From contig JAEYZJ010000027.1 in assembly GCA_023430705.1 (NCBI GenBank), positions 1 to 12,351 of the forward strand: 12,351 nucleotides of DNA, written 5' to 3'. Origin of the DNA: Pseudomonadota bacterium (GTDB taxonomy: Bacteria; Pseudomonadota; Alphaproteobacteria; Rhizobiales; Devosiaceae). The translations under genes were made by a program, and so were the position numbers. The notes below the pieces were generated by a model. The model was given only the letters and a program-made list of their open reading frames with translations. It was not told where the DNA came from and ran no database searches. Of the stretch, positions 1-6,659 are shown piece after piece; position 1 is the first letter of the stretch; each line of letters starts with the position of its first letter.

Positions 1-251
1 ATCCGCCCCGGGGGCTTGATCATGCGCATCATGGCGAGGGCAAGCGTGGACTTGCCCGAGCCGGATTCTCCCACCATGCCCATCTTCTTGCCGGCCTCGA
101 GGGTGAAGCTGACGTTGTCGAGGGCACGGGCGCGACCGAGGTCGGTGTAGTAGGTGACGACCAGATCGTCTACGCGCAGGACGGGCTCGGCGGCGCCGAG
201 GGCCGGGTTGCGGCCGGCGGCGGCTTCAGTGGTTGCAAGATTCATAGTCAT
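1..251 (-). CDS. Peptide/oligosaccharide ABC transporter ATP-binding protein, DppD-like (N-terminal part only)
   Basis: Cytoplasmic ATPase subunit that would power the permease pair encoded just upstream. About 83 residues are visible before the gene leaves the window. They contain the N-terminal beta strands (PVLRVDDLVVTYYT, then ALDNVSFTLEAG) and a perfect Walker A, GESGSGKST, followed by LALAMMRMIKPPGR. This spacing and the GESGSGKS form are typical of the OppD/DppD group. Two in-frame starts are possible: ATG at 251-249, which overlaps the preceding permease stop as TAATG, and ATG at 245-243 two codons later. I chose the overlapping one because it implies translational coupling, but the sequence does not decide. 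The rest (signature motif, Walker B, C-terminal oligopeptide domain) lies outside the window, as would a DppF-like partner if present. Confidence 0.9.
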   Translation of the reverse strand, partial: MTMNLATTEAAAGRNPALGAAEPVLRVDDLVVTYYTDLGRARALDNVSFTLEAGKKMGMVGESGSGKSTLALAMMRMIKPPGR

Positions 252-1156
252 TACTCCGTCCGCCGGACGCGTGGATTGGCCAGTTCGTCGAGGCCCATGT
301 TGATGAGGGCAAGCGACCCGAGGATCAGGATCATGGCAATCGAGGGTGCGATGGGCCACCACCACCAGCCGTTGAAGAAGGCGCCCTGCAGCTGCGCAGC
401 CCAGATCAGGTTGCCGAGCAGCGGCTCGCGCAGCGGGCCGAGACCCAGCACGGCGAGATAGAACGAGGCGAACACGGCGGCGAACACCTGGCCGACGAAG
501 GCTGCTGCGATGAACGGCAACAGGTTCGGCAGAATCTCCTTGAAGATGATGCTTAGGTCGCCGACGCCCGAGAGCTTGGCCACGGAGACGAACTGGCGCT
601 CCTTCATGGTGAGCACCTGGGCGCGGATGACGAGGGTCGGCCCCATCCAGGCGAGCATCACGACGATCAGGGCCATGGTGATGATCGTCACGTCGCGTTT
701 GTCGAGCGAGCCGGCAACCACGACCTGGATCAGCAGAACCGGGATCGGCGTCAGGATCTGGCAGATGGTGCGGATGGTCGAATCCACCCAGCCGCCGAAG
801 TAGGCGGACACAAATCCGAAGACGACACCGATCAGCGTGCCGAGACCGCCGGCAATGACGCCGATGATGGCGGTCTGCCACATGCCGACGACCATGGCCG
901 CGAGCAGGTTACGACCGAAGAAGTCGGTACCGAACGGGTATTTCAGACTGGGCGGCTGCTTGGTGGCAGCGGCCAGCGGATAGGCGTGCTTGGGGTTGAT
1001 CGTCATCAGGCCGATGACCGTGAACAGGATCAGCCCGATGAGGATCGCGAGGCCGATGGCAAGGCCACGGTTGCGGTTAAGGTAGCGCAGCAGGAGGGTG
1101 ATCCGGCCTGGTTGCTGGACCGACGCTTCCGGGGCAGTTGCGGTGATGGATGCCAA
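251..1156 (-). CDS. ABC transporter permease, DppC-like
   Basis: Inner-membrane permease of 301 residues, the usual DppC/OppC size. A cytoplasmic N-terminus is followed by a first membrane segment (about 31-51), then the DppC hallmark FGTDFFGRN at about 75-83 (family form GTDxxGRD, here ending in N). Four or five further hydrophobic segments follow. The EAA loop that contacts the ATPase is at about 189-214 (FVSVAKLSG then ILPNLLP). A tryptophan-rich GWWWWP at about 263-268 precedes the last helix. The start is TTG at 1156-1154: no upstream in-frame ATG fits, and AGGA sits about 10 bases before it, just after the DppB-like stop at 1171-1169. Its stop overlaps a possible start of the ATPase gene. 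It should pair with the DppB-like subunit in one transporter. The substrate is undetermined. Confidence 0.92.
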   Translation of the reverse strand: MASITATAPEASVQQPGRITLLLRYLNRNRGLAIGLAILIGLILFTVIGLMTINPKHAYPLAAATKQPPSLKYPFGTDFFGRNLLAAMVVGMWQTAIIGVIAGGLGTLIGVVFGFVSAYFGGWVDSTIRTICQILTPIPVLLIQVVVAGSLDKRDVTIITMALIVVMLAWMGPTLVIRAQVLTMKERQFVSVAKLSGVGDLSIIFKEILPNLLPFIAAAFVGQVFAAVFASFYLAVLGLGPLREPLLGNLIWAAQLQGAFFNGWWWWPIAPSIAMILILGSLALINMGLDELANPRVRRTE

Positions 1157-1168
1157 TTGTCCGGATTC

Positions 1169-2170
1169 CTACTGGTTGGTCCGCACGCGCGGATCGAGAA
1201 GCGGGTAGACGAATTCAAGGATGGCCATGAGCACGGCGATCGCGATGGTGATGAAGAGAACGATACCGTAGATCAGCGGGAAGTCGTTCGAGCGGATGGC
1301 GTTGTTGAGCACGGTGCCGAGGCCGGGAAGACCGAACAGGCCCTCCACGATGATGGCGGACGTGACCACGGTACCCAGTGCAAGGGCGAGGCCCGTCACC
1401 TGCGGGAGCAGGGTATTGCGCAGGTAGTAGTCGCGGAAGATGCGGCCGCCGGTCAGACCCTTGTGCTCGGCGAAGTTCACGTAGTCCTCGCCCTGGATGG
1501 TGACGCCCATGCCTCGCATGGAGAGCACCCAGCCGCCGACGGAGCCGAGGATGAGCGCCAGGCCCGGCAGCAGTTGGTGCCGGAGCAGATCGAAGACGAA
1601 CGGCCACGACCAGTTCGGCACCTGGCCAACGGAATAGGCGCCGCCCAGCGGCAGGAGCTTGAGGCGGAAGCCGATGAAAAAAAGGAGCAGCACGCCCATG
1701 ATGACGGGCGGCACACCAGTCAGCAGCACGAAGGGGGTCGCAAAGCTGCGAAGCCAGCGCGGCGCCTTGGGCCAGGCAGAGATGGCGCCCAGCAGGTTGC
1801 CGATGATGAAGCTCAGGACAGTGGTGACGAGCAGGAGGAAGAACGTCCAGGGCAGGGCCTGGGAGATGATGTCGGCAACGGTCGACGGGTAGCGGTTCAG
1901 CGAGTAGCCGAAGTCCATCCGGATGATATTGCCGAGATAGTTCCAGTATTGCTCCAGCAGGGGTCGGTCGAGGCCGAACTGCTGGTTCATGCTGGCGATG
2001 AGGGTCTCGAGGTCACCCGGCGAGAAGCCGCCGGAACGCGCCAGTTCGGCGAAGCGCTCGCGGATAGCGTTGCGCGGCGACAGGCGGGGGATGAAGAATA
2101 CGATCGTGGATGCGGCCCAGATGACCAGAACCAGAAAAGCGAGGCGCTTTGCGATCAGCTTGAAATTCAC
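1169..2170 (-). CDS. ABC transporter permease, DppB-like
   Basis: Inner-membrane permease of 333 residues. The N-terminal helix (about 10-28) is followed by the large periplasmic segment typical of DppB/OppB, including FGLDRPLLEQYWNYL (about 65-79) and DFGYSLNRYPSTV (about 86-98). The core helices come next, with the EAA loop at about 232-260 (NFAEHKGLTGGRIF then LRNTLLPQVT). The ending VEGLFGLPGLGTVLNNAI (about 275-292) and YPLLDPRVR (322-330) is highly characteristic of the family. The start is GTG at 2170-2168, supported by GGAG at 2182-2179 with an 8-base spacer. The gene lies 66 bases downstream of the binding-protein gene, with a strong stem-loop between them, and 12 bases before the DppC-like gene. 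Dipeptide, oligopeptide and oligosaccharide systems share this permease type. Confidence 0.93.
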   Translation of the reverse strand: MNFKLIAKRLAFLVLVIWAASTIVFFIPRLSPRNAIRERFAELARSGGFSPGDLETLIASMNQQFGLDRPLLEQYWNYLGNIIRMDFGYSLNRYPSTVADIISQALPWTFFLLLVTTVLSFIIGNLLGAISAWPKAPRWLRSFATPFVLLTGVPPVIMGVLLLFFIGFRLKLLPLGGAYSVGQVPNWSWPFVFDLLRHQLLPGLALILGSVGGWVLSMRGMGVTIQGEDYVNFAEHKGLTGGRIFRDYYLRNTLLPQVTGLALALGTVVTSAIIVEGLFGLPGLGTVLNNAIRSNDFPLIYGIVLFITIAIAVLMAILEFVYPLLDPRVRTNQ

Positions 2171-2197
2171 TTGGGCTACTCCGGCACCGTGAAGAGT

Positions 2198-2223
2198 CGG
2201 AGTGCGCGCGGGCGCGCACTCCG
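2198..2223 (-). other. Intercistronic stem-loop between binding-protein and permease genes
   Basis: Perfect inverted repeat: CGGAGTGCGCG (2198-2208) pairs with CGCGCACTCCG (2213-2223) around a 4-base loop, an 11-bp GC-rich stem. On the transcribed minus strand it is followed by ACTCTTCACGG, with no T-run, so it does not look like a classical intrinsic terminator. It starts 13 bases after the binding-protein stop codon. A likely role, inferred from malE-malF-type operons, is to protect the upstream mRNA end or partly terminate transcription so that binding protein is made in excess. Confidence 0.75.
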
Positions 2224-2236
2224 GTGTCGAGGTTGG

Positions 2237-4030
2237 TTACTGCACGCCAGTCGGCTGCAGGGCGGCGATCACCAGCATACCGGTGTGTGCCCAGAACGCG
2301 CCGTTCGTACCCATTGCCGGGTTGTCGGCGGTCGGCCAGTTCTTCCAGTAGTGCTGGTTGTACGCGATGCGGTGCAGCCACTGGATGATCGGCACGTCGA
2401 TCTGGTCACGCCAGTAGATCCCCAGAGCCTGTGCAGCGCCTTCCTGGAACTTCGGATCGTCCGACGAGAGCGGGGCGATCGAGTCGAGGATAGCGTCGTA
2501 CTCGGGGTTGCTGTAGCGCGAGAAGCGGTTGTTGCCGGCCGAAGTCCCGATGGCCTCGCTGTACTTGCCGTGGAAGAGGTTCAGGGCCTCGAACGGGTCG
2601 TAGAGCGAAGCGCCGTGCCCAAACATGTAGAAGCCGGCCTTGCCGTCGGCCATGTTCTGGTAGGCGTCGGGCCCAAAGTTGATCGAAGCATCGAAGCCAC
2701 CCTGACGCAGCATCTCGACCAGGATCGGAACGATGTCGCCATGGATGTTCTCGAAGCCCTGGATGGTCGCGTCGACGGTCTCGCCGTCCTTCTCCCACAG
2801 GCCATCGCCGTTCATGGTGAAGCCAGCTTCAGTCATGAGGGCAGCGGACTGCTCCGGATCGAACAGGCGCGGCTGGTACTGCTCCTCGAGCGCCTTGACG
2901 GCGGGCGAGTCAGCAAAAGCCTGCAGGTTCGGGTAGAGCGGGAACGGATAGATCGTCGCGATCTCGGCGCCCTCGTAGAGGATCTCGTTGATCACATCGC
3001 GGTTGACGACCAGGCTGACAGCACGGCGGACCTTGGGGTCGCTGTACGGTTCGAGCTGGGTGTTCATCCACAGCGAGTTCGGCCACCAGTCGAGATAGCC
3101 AAAGGGCGAGGCAGTGCCCGTGTGCGTGGTGATCTCGGGGTTCTGGGCAAGGATGTTGCCGATGACCGAGGAACGCATGTCGAGAGCGGAGTCGAACTCG
3201 TTGTTCACGAGGCGCTGGGCCACGGTGTCCATCGAGACGCCGGTGATGTTGGCGATAACGACGCGCTTGACCGCCGGCTCGGCGATACGACCGGCCTTAA
3301 CGGCCCGCCAGTCGGGACGGTAGTCGAAGATCTTCTGGTTGGCGTTCCAGGCGATCAGGTCATAGGGACCCGAATGCGGCATCTCGACGCCACCGGGCTC
3401 CATGTTCACGTCCGGCTTGGACGAGAGGAAGGCGGCCGGAACGATCGGGATACCCGTGTCGAACTTCTCGGTCAGAACCTCAAACTTGAAGCGCGGGGCC
3501 GGCTGATTGAAGTTCACCTTCACGGTGAGGTCGTCGACGATCTCGGTGGACGTCACGAACTGGCTGAAGTGCGCGTTGTAGGGCAGCTTGGAATTGTTGA
3601 GCTGGCCGTCGAACGTGAACTTGACGTCAGCGGAGGTGACGGGGGTGCCGTCAGACCACTTGGCGTCCTTGTTCAGCTTGATCTCGAGCGCGGTGAACGT
3701 GTCGTCGGTGTATTCCATGCTGTCGGCCAGCCACGGAACGTACTCGCCCTTGAAGATGGCGAAGTACATCAGCGGCTCCCACATCAGGGCGTTGCCTTCC
3801 TGATGGGTGTAGCCAGGCAGCGCCCACGGGTTCGTGACGCCGATCGGCGAGGAGGCGGCAACGCCCCAGCCCAGCACGGCAGTCTGGTTCCGCGGAATCT
3901 CCGGCAGCGAGGCCGGAAGGATTTCCTTGGGCGCAGTCGCGGCGAGCGGGCTTTGTGCGTGGGCCGCCATCGGGGCGGCCAGCACAAGCGCCGCGAGCGC
4001 TGCTGCTGTTAGCAGTTTAAGTTTTGCCAT
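2237..4030 (-). CDS. Family 5 extracellular solute-binding protein (peptide- or oligosaccharide-binding)
   Basis: Periplasmic binding protein of 597 residues that delivers substrate to the DppB/DppC-like permeases. A Sec signal peptide is clear: MAKLKLL, a hydrophobic stretch, then AHA cleaved before Q26. The family 5 signature region is KWSDGTPVTSADVKFTF at about 124-140. Near the C-terminus is YWKNWPTADNP (about 561-571). The frame stays open upstream to 4291, but I place the start at ATG 4030-4028 because the signal peptide begins there and GGGAG lies about 10 bases before it. It is first in the operon, and the long spacer upstream should hold its promoter. Family 5 members bind peptides, nickel chelates, opines or oligosaccharides (AgpA of Sinorhizobium, cellobiose-binding TM0031 of Thermotoga). 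At nearly 600 residues it is longer than typical DppA (about 535), so a sugar ligand is a real alternative. Confidence 0.92.
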   Translation of the reverse strand: MAKLKLLTAAALAALVLAAPMAAHAQSPLAATAPKEILPASLPEIPRNQTAVLGWGVAASSPIGVTNPWALPGYTHQEGNALMWEPLMYFAIFKGEYVPWLADSMEYTDDTFTALEIKLNKDAKWSDGTPVTSADVKFTFDGQLNNSKLPYNAHFSQFVTSTEIVDDLTVKVNFNQPAPRFKFEVLTEKFDTGIPIVPAAFLSSKPDVNMEPGGVEMPHSGPYDLIAWNANQKIFDYRPDWRAVKAGRIAEPAVKRVVIANITGVSMDTVAQRLVNNEFDSALDMRSSVIGNILAQNPEITTHTGTASPFGYLDWWPNSLWMNTQLEPYSDPKVRRAVSLVVNRDVINEILYEGAEIATIYPFPLYPNLQAFADSPAVKALEEQYQPRLFDPEQSAALMTEAGFTMNGDGLWEKDGETVDATIQGFENIHGDIVPILVEMLRQGGFDASINFGPDAYQNMADGKAGFYMFGHGASLYDPFEALNLFHGKYSEAIGTSAGNNRFSRYSNPEYDAILDSIAPLSSDDPKFQEGAAQALGIYWRDQIDVPIIQWLHRIAYNQHYWKNWPTADNPAMGTNGAFWAHTGMLVIAALQPTGVQ

Positions 4031-4775
4031 GTGACAGAATCTCCCTTGACTGTCGATGGATCGTAATCGCCGCGTTCGTGACGGCAGATGTTTCGTTGAA
4101 AGGCCTCTATCGGCCGCAGTGCCTCCCTCACCCTCCCCCAAAGATGATCGTGTGATCACTTCGACGTGGTGGAGCCCTGGCATCGTCCGGTCTGCTGGAC
4201 CGGCGCCGTTGCGGCTGGAACCGTTGCTGTCCGAGTCTCCTTGCGGAGCCATTCGGCGCTGCGTCGGTGCGCAATCAGCATGCTTTCGCATGTGGACGAA
4301 CGCCCGCTGTCGCTGGCACGAAGCCAGACGATGCGACCGGTCGGATTACGCTGACCTGACGCTGCCCATCATCGGATAGTCAGTTCGTGCGCTGCAGCAT
4401 ATGGCCTGGTGTCTCCCCTACCCCCGGCTTTTCGTGAAGCCGGCAATTTCTCCCAATAATCTCAAGCGTTAACCGGGCGATTCCGGTGAGTCAACATCTG
4501 GAATGGTAGTTGGACCGGGGCCCTTCGGCTTGAGGTACGTGCCTCGCAACGGAGCACTCTGATAATGCGAAGGTTTTCGGAGCTCTGTAATCCGTGTACC
4601 AAAATCAAAAAATAATGTGCGAAACATCCGAAGGTGTCAGGCACGCCTCGAACGATCCGCCATCGTGCCTGCTCACACCCGCCTACGGTTCGCCAGAATC
4701 TGTCCGACGAGCGTCGCCTGATGGGTGGCAGTGGTCGCGCGGGCTCGATTGTGAGAGCCGGCGCTGACTGGCAAG
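4031..4775. other. Long intergenic spacer: leader of the left ABC operon, no convincing gene
   Basis: Both strands hold only short open frames without ribosome sites or recognisable protein, and I see no tRNA or known riboswitch. Immediately before the binding-protein start, GACAG (4054-4050) and CTGTC (4037-4033) on the minus strand could form a 5-bp hairpin with the ribosome site GGGAG in its 12-base loop. A minus-strand TTGACT at 4494-4489 could be a -35 box, but the -10 position (TAACGC, 4471-4466) is poor. A small hairpin CCGGTC/GACCGG lies at 4187-4203, another CCGGCTT/AAGCCGG at 4424-4443, and an A/T-rich island at about 4601-4616. The larger inverted repeat at 4633-4679 is listed separately. 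The promoter of the left operon must be in this stretch but is not identified. Confidence 0.6.
4633..4679. repeat. Imperfect inverted repeat / potential structured RNA element
   Basis: GGTGT-CAGGCACG (4633-4645) is complementary to CGTGCCTG (4664-4671) plus ACACC (4675-4679), giving a 13-bp stem with one 3-base bulge (CTC, 4672-4674) and an 18-base loop. Read on the minus strand it is followed about 18 bases later by a T-rich stretch (4614-4601). GGTGTCAGGCAC-like stems resemble palindromes that I recall as frequent near REP-associated transposases. No transposase is in the window, and this is recollection, not a search result. Confidence 0.5.
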
Positions 4776-4803
4776 AAAAAGGGCGCCGGTGAGACCGGCG
4801 CCC
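4776..4803 (-). terminator. Rho-independent terminator of the sugar ABC operon
   Basis: GGGCGCCGGT (4781-4790) and ACCGGCGCCC (4794-4803) are perfectly complementary around a 3-base loop (9 bp with a 5-base loop is sterically likelier). On the minus strand the stem is followed by TTTTTCTT (from 4780 downward). It lies 29 bases after the stop of the last permease gene, on the correct strand, so it should end the operon running from 9126 to 4833. Confidence 0.93.
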
Positions 4804-4832
4804 GACACTTGTTCAGGGAGGAATGTGGGGGC

Positions 4833-5717
4833 TCAGCCCTTGATGCCCGCCGACAGCATGATCGCCTGAGTCACCCGGCGTTGGAAGATCAGGTACACGA
4901 CGGCGACGGGGAGGCCGGCCATGACTGCCGCGGCCAGTTCCCGGGCATACTGCACGCCGAAAGCGTCGGTCACCTGCGTGATGCCTACCGATACGTTCAT
5001 CGCCTCGGCCTTGGTCACGGCGAGGAATGGCCAGAGGAAGGCATTCCACGCACCTATGAAGGTGATGATGGCGAGCGCCGTGGTGACGCCCCAGTTCATC
5101 GGGAGGAAGACGCGGAACAGCATGCGGAACTCGCTGGCCGAGTCCATGACTGCAGCTTCGCGGATCTCGCGCGGGACGCTGTCGAAGAACTGCTTGTAGA
5201 CGATGACCACGACGGGATGGATCAGCTGCGGAAAGATCACCCCGAGCCAGTTGTTGATCAGCTTGAACTGCGCCATCAGGATGTAGTGGTTCACGATCAG
5301 GGCCTGGATGGGGACCATGAAGCTCGCGAGGATGAGGAACCAGAGCAGTTTGCGCCCGGGAAAGCTCAGCTGGCTGAGGGCATAGCCGCAGGTCGCGCCC
5401 ATGAGGATGACAAGGACGGTGACACCGACCGAGGTGGCGACCGAGTTGATGTACCAGGCGCCGATCTGCGAATTGAACAGGATGTGGGCGTAGGCCTCGA
5501 GCGTGAAGGTGCGCGGCCAGAGCTCGAGGCCTGGCTGGACCACCTGATACTCGGGCTTGAGTGTCGTGACCACCGCCCAATAGAGCGGGAAGGCCCAGAG
5601 TACGGCGCAGACCATCGTCACGACGGTAAGAATGAGGCCGCCGCGGTCGAGTGTCTTGAGGACGCGTAACCGGCGGGGGCTGGCCGCCGCGGTGGTGGTT
5701 TCGGCGAGGGCGGTCAT
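4833..5717 (-). CDS. CUT1 sugar ABC transporter permease, MalG/UgpE-like
   Basis: Inner-membrane permease of 294 residues, standard for the MalG type. After a short cytoplasmic tail comes the first helix (about 27-48, ending in FPLYWAVVTTLKP), then TFTLEAYAHIL (70-80) in the periplasmic part. Helices follow, with MVPIQALIVNHYILM (134-148) typical of MalG/UgpE. The EAA loop is at about 184-210 (EIREAAVMDSASEFRMLF then FLPMNWG), and the protein ends in RRVTQAIMLSAGIKG, a common ending in this family. Its ATG at 5717-5715 overlaps the stop of the preceding permease by 4 bases (ATGA), and GAGG lies 6 bases upstream. The overlap points to coupled synthesis of the two membrane partners. It is the last gene of the operon and is followed by a terminator. 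Confidence 0.95.
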   Translation of the reverse strand: MTALAETTTAAASPRRLRVLKTLDRGGLILTVVTMVCAVLWAFPLYWAVVTTLKPEYQVVQPGLELWPRTFTLEAYAHILFNSQIGAWYINSVATSVGVTVLVILMGATCGYALSQLSFPGRKLLWFLILASFMVPIQALIVNHYILMAQFKLINNWLGVIFPQLIHPVVVIVYKQFFDSVPREIREAAVMDSASEFRMLFRVFLPMNWGVTTALAIITFIGAWNAFLWPFLAVTKAEAMNVSVGITQVTDAFGVQYARELAAAVMAGLPVAVVYLIFQRRVTQAIMLSAGIKG

Positions 5718-6592
5718 CTTTCACCTCGAGCGCGCAGCACCTGATACTGCAGGACGGAGAATACGATCACGATGACGAACAGGGCCACCGCGATGGTGGC
5801 GGCGTAGCCGCCGTGGTTGCGCTCGAAGGCCTGGTTGTAGATGTACTGCACGAGCACCATGGACGGGTCGGCGCGGCCGCCCTGCACGAACAGATAGACC
5901 TGATCGAATATCTTGAGCTGCAGGATCAGCTGGATGGTGAGTACCAGCGCCGTCACGGGCCAGATGAGCGGCCAGGTGATCTTGCGGAATACCGTCCAGC
6001 GGTTGGCATTATCGAGCTGGGCAGCCTCGTAGATTTCAGGCGAGATTGCTCGCAGTCCGGCGAGATAGAGCAGGATGTTGAAGCCGCAGGTCCACCAGAT
6101 GGTCACGAGCGCAACAGCGGGCATGAACCAGCCGGAGGTCCGGAACGGAGGAATCTTCTTTCCGGCAAGCGGTTCGATGATCCCCTGCATGATGCCGAAC
6201 TGCACGTCGAACATCCAGTTCCAGATGCGATAGACAACCGAGACCGGCAGGATGTAGGGCAGGAAGAAAAGTGCAAGGACAAGGCTCTGCTGCCACCCCT
6301 TCAGCCGGCTGACCATCATGGCGATGGCGAGGCCGATAAGCGTGTTGGGGATGACTGTCAGCAGCACGAAGTAGCCGGTGTTGAACACGGCCGTGCGGAA
6401 CCGGCGGTCCCCGAACATCTCCACGTAGTTCTCGAGCCCAATGAACTTGCCGGGGCCGATCAACGGAGCGTCGGTAAAGCTTAGTCCGACCATCTGGATG
6501 GTCGGCCAGATGAAGAGGATGCCGTAGATCAGCAGAAACGGCGTCACCAGCACCAGGGCGGTGAAGAGTTCGGTACGTCGGTTTCGGATCAT
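5714..6592 (-). CDS. CUT1 sugar ABC transporter permease, MalF/UgpA-like
   Basis: Inner-membrane permease of 292 residues. First helix at about 10-31 (LFTALVLVTPFLLIYGILFI), then the conserved periplasmic LSFTDAPL...FIGLENYVEMF (37-60). LPYILPVSVVYRIWNWMF (111-128) is typical of MalF/UgpA-type subunits. The EAA loop is at about 186-212 (EIYEAAQLDNANRWTVF then ITWPLIWP). The frame extends upstream to a TTG at 6616, but I place the start at ATG 6592-6590 because GAGG lies 8 bases before it at 6604-6601 and the resulting N-terminus MIRNRRTELF is normal for the family. The longer start would also lie directly beside the 13-bp hairpin at 6618-6647. It forms the heterodimeric channel with the MalG-like protein, whose start it overlaps. 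Confidence 0.94.
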   Translation of the reverse strand: MIRNRRTELFTALVLVTPFLLIYGILFIWPTIQMVGLSFTDAPLIGPGKFIGLENYVEMFGDRRFRTAVFNTGYFVLLTVIPNTLIGLAIAMMVSRLKGWQQSLVLALFFLPYILPVSVVYRIWNWMFDVQFGIMQGIIEPLAGKKIPPFRTSGWFMPAVALVTIWWTCGFNILLYLAGLRAISPEIYEAAQLDNANRWTVFRKITWPLIWPVTALVLTIQLILQLKIFDQVYLFVQGGRADPSMVLVQYIYNQAFERNHGGYAATIAVALFVIVIVFSVLQYQVLRARGER

Positions 6593-6617
6593 CCGCGGAA
6601 CCTCGATCGGGAACAAT

Positions 6618-6647
6618 CGGCTGGCCGGCTCTGTAGCCGGCCAGCCG
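6618..6647 (-). other. Intercistronic 13-bp stem-loop between sugar-binding protein and permease genes
   Basis: Perfect inverted repeat: CGGCTGGCCGGCT (6618-6630) and AGCCGGCCAGCCG (6635-6647) around a 4-base loop. It starts 12 bases after the binding-protein stop. The minus strand continues ATTGTTCCCG, so there is no real T-run. The structure is strong enough to block 3' exonucleases or cause partial termination, which would favour the binding protein over the permeases. That role is inferred. Confidence 0.8.
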
Positions 6648-6659
6648 GGAAGGAACTTC

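Noticed and set aside
986..4012. Open frame of 1008 codons on the plus strand
   Set aside because: It lies antisense to three minus-strand ABC genes that all share one reading frame, so the opposite register stays open through codon bias in G+C-rich DNA. The translation is low-complexity, rich in charged residues, and resembles no protein.
4031..4291. N-terminal extension of the family 5 binding protein
   Set aside because: The extension has no family resemblance and would bury the signal peptide 87 residues inside the protein. The internal ATG at 4030 has its own ribosome site.
4424..4443. Hairpin CCGGCTT/AAGCCGG as a terminator
   Set aside because: Neither strand has a proper T-run after it, and no gene ends nearby on the plus strand.
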